Source of the DNA: Pedobacter zeaxanthinifaciens
Lineage (GTDB): Bacteria; Bacteroidota; Bacteroidia; Sphingobacteriales; Sphingobacteriaceae
Direction of reading: 5' to 3'
Assembly: GCF_003313335.1 (NCBI RefSeq)
Contig: NZ_QMHP01000005.1
Location: forward strand, 248,001-312,000
Length of the DNA stretch: 64,000 nt
Part shown: positions 55,901 through 64,000 of the stretch, piece by piece
Numbering within the stretch: the first letter of the stretch is position 1
How the letters are laid out: the number at the start of each line of letters is the position of its first letter
Notes under the pieces: model-generated
What the model was told of the DNA's origin: nothing
The model's input: the letters and a program-made list of their open reading frames with translations, nothing else
The model's database searches: none
Translations under genes and position numbers: made by a program

Positions 55901-56364
55901 GCATCAGTTACCTTTCCTGTAATGGTCCTATCCTGCCTAGCCTGCGTAGTGTTAGCTGCCAAGTCGTTTGCATGGTCAATAGGTTTTACAGAAATGATCT
56001 TATCTTCTATAGTGTAGCTTAAGGACATTCCCTTAAGTACAGATGACAAAACCACATCAATTGGCGCATTGGAAAAGTTAGCAGACACCCTTTTTTCATC
56101 TGAAACTTCCTTACTATTATAAATGAAATAATAGTTGGTTTGATTCCTCAGCTCCTTGAACATTTCCTTTAAAGTAATGTTTTGTTTTTTGATGCTTACG
56201 TTTTGAGCAAGTGTTTTGGCACTTAGCTGTAAACTGAAAACAAACACGATTACTGCAATGATTCTCATAACCAGTAAAGCTTTTTTAAATAGTTGTTTTT
56301 GTTTGGTCGAAAAATCGCAACTAAAAATAGCGTACGACAATCTACAATGTATTTTTTCTTTCAT
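52942..56364 (-). CDS. SusC/RagA-family TonB-dependent transporter with STN domain
   Basis: 1140 residues. It has a long N-terminal presequence with a signal (ending LSAKTLAQ near 53), then an STN domain (about 60-130, VSIKKQNITLKEMFKELRNQ) that contacts FecR for regulation. A carboxypeptidase-regulatory domain (about 146-225), a plug (about 225-350, with LDGAPYEGVISNINPEDIDN) and a beta-barrel ending GLNITL follow. It imports the substrate with SusD. Its own transcription is likely driven by the sigma factor at 59998. An 11-bp stem lies before it, after fecR. Confidence 0.96.
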   Translation of the reverse strand: MKEKIHCRLSYAIFSCDFSTKQKQLFKKALLVMRIIAVIVFVFSLQLSAKTLAQNVSIKKQNITLKEMFKELRNQTNYYFIYNSKEVSDEKRVSANFSNAPIDVVLSSVLKGMSLSYTIEDKIISVKPIDHANDLAANTTQARQDRTITGKVTDAEDGSALFGVSVRVKGATTGAVTNVEGNFAINVKSTEKILVFSSIGYVTKEVPLTALLKYEVTLTRDSKQLDEVVIAFGTTTRNELTNSVTKISAKDIEQRPISNLNSAIVGASPGVQTTAGSGQPGEGPDIRIRGFGSITGDNNPLYVLDGAPYEGVISNINPEDIDNISILKDASATALYGARAANGVVLITTKKGNSNGKTTITAKLTQAFSERGLPNYETLDAYQYFPIVWEALKNGTSGTAAAATANLKSYVGWNPFNVADDEIVLENGQLNPNAKLLYPDDVRFREELQRLGMRSDMSVSLSGGSAKTDHYVSLNYLDENGYVIGSDFKRFSGRLRVNSTPKDWLKFGLNLFGTYTKSDQANESSGINENPFYIDLILAPIYPVYKHDPVTGAYILDNKGNKVYDPGDYRPLFTGRNVVYETLYNVNQVRRNSLNGVANIEAKFWKDFKFTSNFSFTLGNYRSNVYDNSVMGDAVGVGRTTRTNSLTTYLNFNQLLTWSKTINKHKISVLVGHENYLNYYDYLSGSRRSEGIAGLPVLDNMTTTTALGSYDRDYKTEGYLSKIDYSYKGKYLFSGSFRRDGTSRFSPSSRWGNFWSLSAAYNIDREPFFKVKWVDALKLRASYGQVGNDRTGSYFTYQRLYTLNYNNGSEPGALFTQAGNNDLVWESNQNADVAVEFSVFKNRFGGTVEAFRRQSSNLLFAVTLPLTSGLLTYNDNFGTMRNEGVEVQLNGVPLKTKRFKWNIDINWSTFRNKILSLPPSYEGRVSGTKKYETGKSLYEFWLRDWDSVNPETGANQYRKADGTLTTTLADATYYYAGSAIPDFFGSVNNGFSYKSWSLNVMFIYQVGGYTFDNDYRSLMFRGGTTTNGRALHVDMLKRWQNPGDVTDIPVLSTSSSISDTDRWLTKSDYLNLRTVALTYSLPKKMLSRLKLTNAKAFVNGENLFITSARKGMDPTQTYTGDAEYTYAPSRIISFGLNITL

Positions 56365-56433
56365 ACATTTGTATATAAGGGTTTTGAATAAATAGTGGTT
56401 TCGTTTATTGTTATTTCATTTGGGCCTTTTATT

Positions 56434-56461
56434 GCTTTTCTCGGTTGCCGCCGAGAAAAGC
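56434..56461 (-). terminator. Hairpin between fecR and susC
   Basis: GCTTTTCTCGG and CCGAGAAAAGC form a perfect 11-bp stem with a 6-base loop. It lies 18 bp after the FecR stop codon and 70 bp before the SusC start. On the minus strand it is followed by AATAAAA, not a T-run, so it may be an mRNA end-stabiliser rather than a full terminator. Confidence 0.5.
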
Positions 56462-56478
56462 CTTTTTACCCTTCTTGG

Positions 56479-57681
56479 TTATTTCTTCATCTTCTTTTCG
56501 CAGGTAATTACATTATTTTCAATTCCAAAAACTACATCTCCCGTAAGCTCCAACGTTTTTAAAACCTTTGATACGTTGGTATTTCTAGGAATTACACCGG
56601 TAAATGAGATATCGGGCTTTTCACCTTCGTACTTGATTTTAACATCGTACCAACGTGTCAACTCTTTCATGATCTCATCAATACTTGTGTTGTTAAATAC
56701 AAACAAATCATTTTTCCAAGCCATTACTTCTTCAATATTGGCCTCTTGTTGTTTGGTTTCGTTCTCACTTTCAGTATAGATAATCTGTTTGCCCGGCTTC
56801 AACAATTGCGATTGCCCATTTTTAGTAAACTGCACTGAGCCTTCAAGCAAAGTAAGCGCTGAGCGGTACTCATCCGGATAAGCCATCACATTGAAGTGCG
56901 TACCCAGCACTTTGATTTCAGAACTGCCATTGCGTACGTAAAAAGGTTTACGCTTATCTTTCGCTATTTCAAAATAAGCCTCGCCTTTGATCTCCACCCT
57001 TCTGGCATCACCTGTAAATGCTGCCGGAAACTTAATTGATGAGCTAGCATTTAGCCAAACTTTACTACCATCAGAAAGCACTAAACTAAATTTTCCTCCA
57101 GCTGGTGTTGAAAGCGTATTAATTTTGGGTGTCGCTTCATCTGATTGGTTTTTTGCCACATAAACAATCTGCCCATTCGCATCCTTTTCAATCAAGATAT
57201 CACCTTGAGTGGCAAGTTTGCCGGCGGCAGTATGATCCAAAACAATTTCAGAACCATCCGAAAGTGTCAACACAGCTTTTTCACTACCGGGCAATACATC
57301 ATTATGATAAGCCAGTGGACTAGACTTTTGGTAAGAGTGGTTAGCGGTGTAATAAATTGTTACACTGGCCACAACCAATACCACCGCGGCCGCAACGTAC
57401 TTCCAAAGTGGCTTACGCTCACGACCAGCCAACTTTTTTGGGTTGGTAATATTTGCATACATCCCATCCCAGTCTATTTCGTGTACAAGCGCATCAGATT
57501 GCACTTTTTTATTATGTTCATCCAAAAATGCCAAAACCTCATCTTTGGTTTCTGGATTTCTTATGTAAACAAATAACTCGGCATACTCTTCCTCCGTGAT
57601 GCTCTTGTCTACATATTTTTGGAAAAGTTCCGCTAATCTGTCATTTGTTCCTAGTGTCATCTGATGTTCTTGATTGTCCAT
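56479..57681 (-). CDS. FecR-family anti-sigma factor
   Basis: 400 residues. The N-terminal cytoplasmic part (about 1-90) binds the sigma factor, one membrane helix lies at about 94-112, and the FecR domain is at about 190-285 (LSTPAGGKFSLVLSDGSKVW). A DUF4974/STN-like C-terminus (about 325-395) has LTRWYDVKIKYEGEKPDISF. It carries the signal from SusC to the sigma factor at 59998-60591. A beta-helix gene separates it from sigma. Confidence 0.94.
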   Translation of the reverse strand: MDNQEHQMTLGTNDRLAELFQKYVDKSITEEEYAELFVYIRNPETKDEVLAFLDEHNKKVQSDALVHEIDWDGMYANITNPKKLAGRERKPLWKYVAAAVVLVVASVTIYYTANHSYQKSSPLAYHNDVLPGSEKAVLTLSDGSEIVLDHTAAGKLATQGDILIEKDANGQIVYVAKNQSDEATPKINTLSTPAGGKFSLVLSDGSKVWLNASSSIKFPAAFTGDARRVEIKGEAYFEIAKDKRKPFYVRNGSSEIKVLGTHFNVMAYPDEYRSALTLLEGSVQFTKNGQSQLLKPGKQIIYTESENETKQQEANIEEVMAWKNDLFVFNNTSIDEIMKELTRWYDVKIKYEGEKPDISFTGVIPRNTNVSKVLKTLELTGDVVFGIENNVITCEKKMKK

Positions 57682-57702
57682 TTATACATTTATTGTCGTT
57701 AA

Positions 57703-59838
57703 TTATTTCACGACCAATAATGTTTGCTTTTCTTCACTCAGTTTACCTTTGTTGATCCATAAAATGTAAGCACCTTTTGGAACGTTGGTTAAATCAAGTT
57801 TTAAACCTTCTTGTGTAGTTGTTTGAGCGTAATTATTGGTCAGTACGGTTTTACCCGTCAAAGATATTAGATTTAAGGAAACTGCACCCTCAACTGACGA
57901 TGGAACTACATTAACATAGTTGCCCGCCGGATTTGGATACACCTTAGCAGATGCAAGCAAATCAAATCTTAAGCTTTGTATGCCTAAAACTTCCGAATTG
58001 CCATTTTTATCGTATTGTGTTAAACGGTAGTAGTTTAATCCCGAAAGCGGCGAAAAGTCAGTTAATGAATAACTTAACGGCGAATTGCTATCGCCAGCAC
58101 CTGCAACTTCCTTTAAAATCTTGAAATCAGCTGGTGATGAGCCTCGTTCGATAACAAATTTGCTATTGTTTTGCTCACTTGCTGTTTTCCAAGTAAGAAC
58201 GGCCGATGCTCCTTTTTTAGCCACGTTAAACGAAAGCAGCGAAACTGGCAACGTACCTTGGAACTCATAGGCTCCCAAATCAACTACCCCGCTTGATACA
58301 CGGCTGTTCCCCGCCAAATCAGTAGTGATGCCAACTGGAATTAACGTATTATCTCCTTTTTGAGTTGCTTCGCCTTCTACAAGTTGTAGGAAATTCAAAT
58401 CAGTAGCTACGGTGCTTGCAAACAATAAAGTGGGAGTTGCATTAACGATATTTCCATTTACACCGTTAGTTGCCACTGTAGTTGTTTGCATTAAACAGTT
58501 TTTTACCGTGAACGATGCACCGGTATTTCCTGCCGCAATATATACATCGCCTTCATTACCGTTAAAAATTGAGTTCTGTAACGTAATTTTTTGTGTAGTA
58601 GCCGAAGTAAAAAATGCTATTGCACCACCATTATTTGCGTTAGAAGCATTGGTGTTAGTATTGTTGTAAAATGTGCAATTGGTTAACACCGCATCGGTAT
58701 AGGTTGAATTATAAATTGCCCCACCATAAGTAGCATTGTTTGCTGTATTATTAGCAAATACACCATTGGTGATACTAGGCGCTGCGTTATTAGAAGCTGT
58801 ACCACCCAAATACATAGCTGCCCCACTAGATGCGGTATAATTGGCTAAAAACTTACAATTGGTATAGGTAGAGCTTGTACCATAATTATAGACTGCACCA
58901 CCAGCAGAAGTAGATTTATTATTTGAAAACACAACGTTTAAGCAAGTAATTTTCGACGAAGTTGCTGTACCATTTGTAATTGCGCCACCTGAACCTGCAG
59001 TGGCTTCGTTGCCATCAAAAGTTGTGTTGGTAAACGTAGGCTGTGCAAAACTCGACAAATAAATTGCTCCACCCTCAAGGGCAGTATTGTTTGTAAATTT
59101 AACATTGGTAAATGTTGGATAAATATAGGCCGTTGTTAAACCAAGCATATAAATTGCTCCACCATTATTGGCCGATTTATTATTTTTAAATTCTACATTA
59201 TTCAATGTAGCTGAACTATATAAAAAATATGCAGCTCCGCCATTTTGTGAAACGGTGGCATTCTCATTATCTGATATGATTAAATTTTCAAAAGTTGCCC
59301 CAGTGGTTGAACTCAAAAATAAACCTGCTGCTCTACCTTGGTGAAAACTGCCTCCATTAATTGTTGGTGTCGTTGTTCCATCGGCATAGCCCGCAGTAAT
59401 TGTAAAACCATCTAATCTGGCTCCAACCATATTGCCGGTAACTGCCACAACATGGTACACATTATCGGTTTTAACCCCAACAGTGCCAATATCTCCACTT
59501 AAAATAGTTAGGTTGGCGGCTACGTCTCTCGCTGATAAAACTGCCTCAGTACCTACAAAACCTCCATAAACACTAACACCTTGCTTAAGCAGGAAAGTTT
59601 TGTCTCTATCCGTAGTTGAGCTACCAGGAGCAATTGTTGGTTTATAAGTTCCAGCTGCAACCCACACCTGATCTCCAGAAGAAGACGCATTAATCACAGT
59701 CTGTAAGTCGGCAGCTGCATCAGCCCAACTTGTACCATCACCGGCGCCCGTTGCTATTGGTTTAACATAGCGAACAGTTTGCGCAAATGTTGTTAGAGAG
59801 CCTAATACAATTAGAAATAATAAGTAAATTTTTCTCAT
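57703..59838 (-). CDS. Secreted beta-helix protein with type IX sorting tail
   Basis: 711 residues. A signal peptide (MRKIYLLFLIVLGSLTTFAQ) is followed by the RYVKPIATGAGDGTSWADAA start, then a right-handed beta-helix (about 120-500) with repeats of NNGGAIYMLG type, as in polymorphic outer-membrane proteins. The C-terminus is a type A sorting domain (VYPNPAGNYVNVVPSS to KQTLLVVK). It lies between the sigma and FecR genes, 21 bp before FecR, so its transcript may carry both. It is an adhesin or surface protein of unknown target. Confidence 0.9.
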   Translation of the reverse strand: MRKIYLLFLIVLGSLTTFAQTVRYVKPIATGAGDGTSWADAAADLQTVINASSSGDQVWVAAGTYKPTIAPGSSTTDRDKTFLLKQGVSVYGGFVGTEAVLSARDVAANLTILSGDIGTVGVKTDNVYHVVAVTGNMVGARLDGFTITAGYADGTTTPTINGGSFHQGRAAGLFLSSTTGATFENLIISDNENATVSQNGGAAYFLYSSATLNNVEFKNNKSANNGGAIYMLGLTTAYIYPTFTNVKFTNNTALEGGAIYLSSFAQPTFTNTTFDGNEATAGSGGAITNGTATSSKITCLNVVFSNNKSTSAGGAVYNYGTSSTYTNCKFLANYTASSGAAMYLGGTASNNAAPSITNGVFANNTANNATYGGAIYNSTYTDAVLTNCTFYNNTNTNASNANNGGAIAFFTSATTQKITLQNSIFNGNEGDVYIAAGNTGASFTVKNCLMQTTTVATNGVNGNIVNATPTLLFASTVATDLNFLQLVEGEATQKGDNTLIPVGITTDLAGNSRVSSGVVDLGAYEFQGTLPVSLLSFNVAKKGASAVLTWKTASEQNNSKFVIERGSSPADFKILKEVAGAGDSNSPLSYSLTDFSPLSGLNYYRLTQYDKNGNSEVLGIQSLRFDLLASAKVYPNPAGNYVNVVPSSVEGAVSLNLISLTGKTVLTNNYAQTTTQEGLKLDLTNVPKGAYILWINKGKLSEEKQTLLVVK

Positions 59839-59997
59839 GAATTGTTGGTTTAGGGTTTGTTGATGCTATATAGACTAGTTAGCCTGCACAACGGACCGTT
59901 TTTTAACCAACTTTTTTATTTTTTATAGAGAACTGCGATTTGACAAGCCATTGATATGATTTGAAAACTATGGCGAAGGTATGGCAAGAAGATTTTT

Positions 59998-60591
59998 TTA
60001 TAGGAAAAACTTCAACAGTAGCAGTAATGAAACCGTGATGTTATGTTTAGCAATATGATATTTAAGATGCTTAAGCACCTCAACAATGACGTTTTTAACT
60101 CTACTTTTTGAGAGCCCAACCGCCTGCGCTATTTCTTCGTGACTCATATGCTGAGTACGGCTCATTTGAAATATTTCCTGCTTTTGCAGCGATAAGGTTT
60201 GCAAAACTTTGTTGATCAAAAAAGTACTTTCTTTCAAGTTAATTTGATCATCAATATTATTTAAAGAAGTAGAGGTGTTGATCCAGGCGTTGTTAATGGT
60301 TTTTTCTGTACGGCTAATTTTTGCCAAATAATCGTAAGTTTTGTTACGGGCAATGGTGTAGATGTAGTTACGCGGATGTTCTATGGAAAGTAACTTATCT
60401 CTGTTTTGCCAAATTACCAAAAAAGTCTCTTGCACTATTTCTTCGGCGTCAGCTTTACTGTGCACAAACGAATCAACAAAAGCAAGTATCTTGCCTCTGT
60501 AAAGACAAAACATTTTATTAAATGCTAGAGAATTTCCATCTGAAATTTCTTTTAGCAATAGCTTTTCTGCCGTTAAATCGTACAATGCCAT
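59998..60591 (-). CDS. ECF sigma factor (FecI-like)
   Basis: 197 residues. Sigma region 2 (about 25-95, with DAEEIVQETFLVIWQNRDKL) and region 4 (about 130-180, with MSHEEIAQAVGLSKSRVKNV) are clear. It would drive the FecR-SusCD locus when released by FecR. Two tandem terminators separate it from the PorP gene upstream. Confidence 0.95.
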   Translation of the reverse strand: MALYDLTAEKLLLKEISDGNSLAFNKMFCLYRGKILAFVDSFVHSKADAEEIVQETFLVIWQNRDKLLSIEHPRNYIYTIARNKTYDYLAKISRTEKTINNAWINTSTSLNNIDDQINLKESTFLINKVLQTLSLQKQEIFQMSRTQHMSHEEIAQAVGLSKSRVKNVIVEVLKHLKYHIAKHNITVSLLLLLKFFL

Positions 60592-60729
60592 TAAAAATAA
60601 ATATCAGCTAACATAGCTAATAAATAGCAGGTTAGTCAGTTTGTGGTTTAGGTTATCTAAAATTAGTAATCATCTTTTACTCTACAAAATATTACAACTT
60701 ATTTTTTTAAAATAAAATTACCATAATGC

Positions 60730-60760
60730 AAAAAAGCAAACACGTTTAATACGTATTTGC
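60730..60760 (-). terminator. Second terminator after the PorP-like gene
   Basis: GCAAACACGT and ACGTATTTGC form a 10-bp stem with one mismatch and a 5-base loop, followed by six T on the minus strand. It works in tandem with the hairpin at 60777. Confidence 0.7.
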
Positions 60761-60776
60761 CTAAAAATACCATCAT

Positions 60777-60808
60777 AAAAAAGGCGACCTCATTAAAATG
60801 AGACCGCC
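60777..60808 (-). terminator. First terminator after the PorP-like gene
   Basis: The minus-strand RNA GGCGGTCTCAT and ATGAGGTCGCC form an 11-bp stem, with two G-U pairs, followed by six T. It starts 12 bp after the PorP-like stop codon. Confidence 0.85.
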
Positions 60809-60819
60809 AATCGAGTCGC

Positions 60820-61722
60820 TTATTTATATAAATTAATTTTTAGCCCTAATTCTACATTTCCATAGGTATATTTTTGCAGATTACTGTTAATTGGCAGCGA
60901 ATATGAAGCTTGCAATTGATATTTACTCAAAATATTAAAGCCAACACCGAAAGAAAGGTTGTTGCTGGTGTGATAAAATGCAAGCAAATTAAATTTGTCT
61001 TCCAAAAATTGAGCATTCACTCCAAGATCCAAAACACTTTCGTACCCTTTTAAGCCTCTAAACATCGCCTTTGGCGTTAGCTTAATTGTACCATCCGTAA
61101 CCTGATAGGCTGCGGCCGCATAAAATGTGGTGTAATTGTAACCATCGTTTACATTTTCTGTATAGATTAAACTGCGCAAATTAGGTGCAACCACGCTCAA
61201 GCTCAATTTATCGGTGGCATAATTAACACCTAAATCACCATCAAAAACATATCCTTGATCATTAAATTGCGAAGGAATCGGATCATCTAAATCTCCAATC
61301 ACATCAGCCATATTAACTTTTAAGGAAGTTACGCCGGCAGACAAACCAAACCGTAAATTTCCATTTGCTGATGTCTTTAAATTATAAGCATAAGTAGCCG
61401 AAAACCTGTTGACATTTAAAACGCCATCCTTATCAGTATTTACAGTTAAGCCAAACCCACTTTTACCCATGCCGTAATCAAGGGTCAAGGTATTTGCAAC
61501 AGTTTGCCCATTACTTCCTGTTAAGTTATTTTTATAGAAAGCGCCTAAATTTAAGCCCTCCTTCTTTCCTGCCATAGCAGGATTGTAAAGGTATTCGTTA
61601 AGGTAGTACATAGAAAGTGGCGGACTAACCTGTGCCACTAATTTTGATGACAGCAAAAAAAGTGCAGTAGTAAGGACGATATAAGTGATGTTATTTTTTT
61701 TCATTGTTGTTTGGTTAAACAA
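60820..61722 (-). CDS. PorP/SprF-family type IX secretion protein
   Basis: 300 residues (a few less if the Met six codons in is the start). A signal peptide ([20 protein letters not shown]) is followed by [20 protein letters not shown], the PorP/SprF start. It is an outer-membrane beta-barrel that works with the CHU_C-tailed surface protein upstream (31 bp between them). It is a partner in attaching type B tailed adhesins. It is followed by two terminators. Confidence 0.93.
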   Translation of the reverse strand: MFNQTTMKKNNITYIVLTTALFLLSSKLVAQVSPPLSMYYLNEYLYNPAMAGKKEGLNLGAFYKNNLTGSNGQTVANTLTLDYGMGKSGFGLTVNTDKDGVLNVNRFSATYAYNLKTSANGNLRFGLSAGVTSLKVNMADVIGDLDDPIPSQFNDQGYVFDGDLGVNYATDKLSLSVVAPNLRSLIYTENVNDGYNYTTFYAAAAYQVTDGTIKLTPKAMFRGLKGYESVLDLGVNAQFLEDKFNLLAFYHTSNNLSFGVGFNILSKYQLQASYSLPINSNLQKYTYGNVELGLKINLYK

Positions 61723-61753
61723 ATTCTTTTTATTGCATTTATTTGCGGCCTAT

Positions 61754-64000
61754 TTATCTCCCTTTAAGGATAGTAATTGTTCCTTTTACCGGTGGAAGTC
61801 CCGCTCCAATATTGATTTCGTAGTAATAAGTACCGGCATTTAAAGTTGCGCCATTAAAGCTTCCATCCCAATCATTTTGGTAATTGGCTTTTTTGAAAAC
61901 CGTTTTACCAACTTTATCATACACAATCACCTCATTTTTAGGATACATCACCTGTAAATCGGTAACTATCCAGAAATCATTTTTACCATCGCCATTTGGC
62001 GTTAAAATATTATTCGCCACTATTTGACCGCTATAAAGCCTTAATACAGTGCTGGTTTTAGGACTTGGATTACTAGTTCCCAAGCTGTTGCTAGCCACTA
62101 CATAAAACGTATGAGCGCCCGGACTTAACTCATCAGTAAAGTTGTAAACCCATTCTCCCTTATCGTTAGAAAATGCAGTTACACTATGCGCTTTATCATC
62201 AACATAAATGGTAATTACACTTAGTGGCTCAGCTAATCCACTCAATTTAGGTCTGAAGCTGGTTAATATGCCATTGCTCACATTTGCAATAATTGGCGCC
62301 TGTGGATCCTCCATCAAATTATTTAATGAAACTATAACCCTCAATACCTGCTCACCGCCAACATTGTTAAATACCTTAACCGTTAAAGTAAACGATCTTA
62401 CCTTTTCGTAATCAAGCTCGGTACTTTTTGCAACTGTGATATTTCCAGTAGTTGGACTAATAGCAAATGTATCGTTGAAATTACCGCTGATGATTGTCCA
62501 GTTTGTAATCACCCCCGTAAGCGTAGTTACCGGTTTTGCCACAAAGGAACCATTGGCCAAATTTTCATCTATGGTAACTTGTAGCGGCGGTACCGGTGCA
62601 GCACCACCAAACTCGAAAGCACCCATATCTAAAATCAAGTTGTTGATACGAGCTTGGCCCGCCAAATCTAAATTAACACCTAACGGCAAGAAAGAACTTT
62701 GCCCGGCGTCAATTGCCGGACTGAAATCCTGCAGATATAAAAATTTCGAATTGCTTGGATCTACACTTTCAAATACCGGATCCTGTCCAACTAAATTTCC
62801 ATCAACACCATTTGTCCCGTAAGCTTCGGTCAAAGTAGCTTTCACTACTAAATTTGCGGGAGTAGCAGTGTAAAAATCTACGGTTGGTAATTCGCCAGCT
62901 AAATTTTTATAAGAGATACTATTATATACCGTTGCCTGGCCACTTGAGGCCACATAGATGGCACCGCCTCTGGAAACGGCCTTGTTGCCATAGAAAGTGG
63001 CATTATGAATTACTGGAGCGGCATTGGTAGACACGTAAATTCCCGCACCGCCACCAGAATTGGTATTGCTTTCGTTGTTATAGAATAAGTTATTAATTAA
63101 TACCGGGCTGGCTAAATTTCCGGTAACGCCAAATAAATAGATGGCTCCGCCGCTAGTAGCTGCTTTGTTGCCAATAAATTTCACGTTTCGCATTTGCGGA
63201 CTGTTGGCATTTAGGTACAAGGCACCTGCGGTAGTGCTGGCTTCGTTAGCCGAAAAAGTTACTTCATTTATGGTAGATGTTAATGTGCTGGTACCTAAAT
63301 AAACGCCGGCTGCCGAACTTGCCTTATTTGCCGTAAACGTTGAACCTGATAAATTTAACGTACCAGTAGTAAAGTAAATACCAGCTCCGCTACCTCCGGC
63401 AATGTTACTATTAAAAGTACAGTTGGTTACGGTAACAGTGGTACCCAAGGCATTGCTGATTGCTCCTCCATTAGTAAGGGCATTATTGTTGCTAAAGTTG
63501 CACTCGGTAAATGTTGCACTAGCCGATGCAGAGTTCATTAAAACTGCTCCTGCAGTGGTAGACAATGATTTGTTACCATCAAAAATACATTTGGTAAAAA
63601 CCGGCGCTCCAGCAGTGGAAACCGCAATTGCCCCGCCTGAGTTAGCTTCATTTCCTATAAACTCCACTTCATTAAATATTGGAATAGATGGCGTAGCTGC
63701 AGCGCTAAATATGAAAATTGCGCCTCCACTTCCTCCGGTAGCTTTATTATTGATGAACTTTACTTTGGTGTAGGTTGGCGAGCCATAAAAGATATACGTT
63801 GCTCCTGCACTTTGATCGGTAGAAGCGTTAAGGTTATCTCTAATAATTAAATTTTCGTAAGCTGCGCTGCTGTAGTAATTGATAATACCTGGCGACCTGC
63901 TTGGAGGGATGGCGTTACCGTTTACTGTAACAGCATTACCAGTTCCAGTACCACTACTGTAGCCCTTAGTTATGGTAAATCCATCTAATTTAGCCGTACC
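61754..64000 (-). CDS. Large beta-helix surface protein with CHU_C tail (partial)
   Basis: At least 748 residues; the frame is open to the right edge, and the first Met-like codon inside (GTG at 63667) is not the start. The first part has LDGFTITKGYSSG and beta-helix repeats (NNGGAISNALG type), as in the protein at 57703. A cadherin-like and an Ig-like region (about 390-660) follow. The C-terminus is a gliding-motility type domain, ILTPNGDGKNDFWIVTDLQV to KGTITILKGR. It is the likely cargo of the PorP-like protein next door. Confidence 0.92.
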   Translation of the reverse strand, partial: GTAKLDGFTITKGYSSGTGTGNAVTVNGNAIPPSRSPGIINYYSSAAYENLIIRDNLNASTDQSAGATYIFYGSPTYTKVKFINNKATGGSGGAIFIFSAAATPSIPIFNEVEFIGNEANSGGAIAVSTAGAPVFTKCIFDGNKSLSTTAGAVLMNSASASATFTECNFSNNNALTNGGAISNALGTTVTVTNCTFNSNIAGGSGAGIYFTTGTLNLSGSTFTANKASSAAGVYLGTSTLTSTINEVTFSANEASTTAGALYLNANSPQMRNVKFIGNKAATSGGAIYLFGVTGNLASPVLINNLFYNNESNTNSGGGAGIYVSTNAAPVIHNATFYGNKAVSRGGAIYVASSGQATVYNSISYKNLAGELPTVDFYTATPANLVVKATLTEAYGTNGVDGNLVGQDPVFESVDPSNSKFLYLQDFSPAIDAGQSSFLPLGVNLDLAGQARINNLILDMGAFEFGGAAPVPPLQVTIDENLANGSFVAKPVTTLTGVITNWTIISGNFNDTFAISPTTGNITVAKSTELDYEKVRSFTLTVKVFNNVGGEQVLRVIVSLNNLMEDPQAPIIANVSNGILTSFRPKLSGLAEPLSVITIYVDDKAHSVTAFSNDKGEWVYNFTDELSPGAHTFYVVASNSLGTSNPSPKTSTVLRLYSGQIVANNILTPNGDGKNDFWIVTDLQVMYPKNEVIVYDKVGKTVFKKANYQNDWDGSFNGATLNAGTYYYEINIGAGLPPVKGTITILKGR

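Noticed and set aside
63402-63773. Plus-strand frame of 123 codons over the beta-helix gene
   Set aside because: A shadow of the repeated minus-strand coding sequence, with no start signal or family.
1-64000. CRISPR arrays, insertion sequences and tRNA genes
   Set aside because: No regularly spaced direct repeats, transposase-like frames or tRNA-like arms were seen on either strand.

Overview
The window is chromosomal DNA of a Bacteroidota bacterium, most likely Sphingobacteriaceae (Pedobacter-like). The signs are AT-rich DNA, promoters of the Bacteroidota type (TTTG, 19 nt, TAnnTTTG), a SusC/SusD pair under an ECF sigma/FecR switch, type IX secretion tails with a PorP/SprF-like partner, and long extensions on several ribosomal proteins. 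I saw no tRNA, rRNA, CRISPR array, transposase or phage gene.

Layout. 1-4900: a truncated gene, a peptide/nickel-type binding lipoprotein, a divergent NarL-type response regulator and TPR sensor kinase, and a small cysteine-rich protein. 5.1-8.6 kb: class I ribonucleotide reductase (nrdB, nrdA). 9-12.5 kb: an RlpA-like protein, rpsF-rpsR-rplI, a secreted protein and an AraC regulator. 12.8-17.7 kb: dnaX, ferritin, an unannotated 36-residue Lys/Cys protein, a DinB-like protein, and a Crp-type regulator two bases behind a large FAD/Fe-S dehydrogenase. 21-29 kb: a nucleotidyltransferase/NahK-like sugar kinase pair, dnaK, a lipoprotein, a methyltransferase, peptidase E and a GH123-like beta-sandwich protein.

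29.4-44.7 kb is the S10-spc-alpha ribosomal superoperon on the minus strand, rplC to rplQ with secY, map, infA and rpoA. It starts at rplC; rpsJ is not next to it. Promoters at rplC, rpsH, infA and, in the separate small operon, rpsF share a GC-rich stretch just after the -7 box. Two intergenic RNA hairpins, before rpsM and before rpsD, look like autoregulatory sites.

45-48.4 kb: a TSUP transporter with a DUF1634-type partner, a prephenate dehydrogenase resembling the fungal TYR1 type, and a coiled-coil membrane protein. 48.4-60.6 kb, all minus strand, is the most distinctive region. An ECF sigma factor, a secreted beta-helix protein, FecR, SusC and SusD are followed by three secreted enzymes: a small HExxHxxGxxHD metalloprotease-like protein, an N-formylglutamate-amidohydrolase-like lipoprotein and an M14 carboxypeptidase. 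This reads as a peptide or amide-polymer utilization locus rather than a glycan locus. 60.8-64 kb: a PorP/SprF-like protein behind a large CHU_C-tailed beta-helix protein that runs off the window.

All functional calls come from reading motifs and recalling families; no database search was run.
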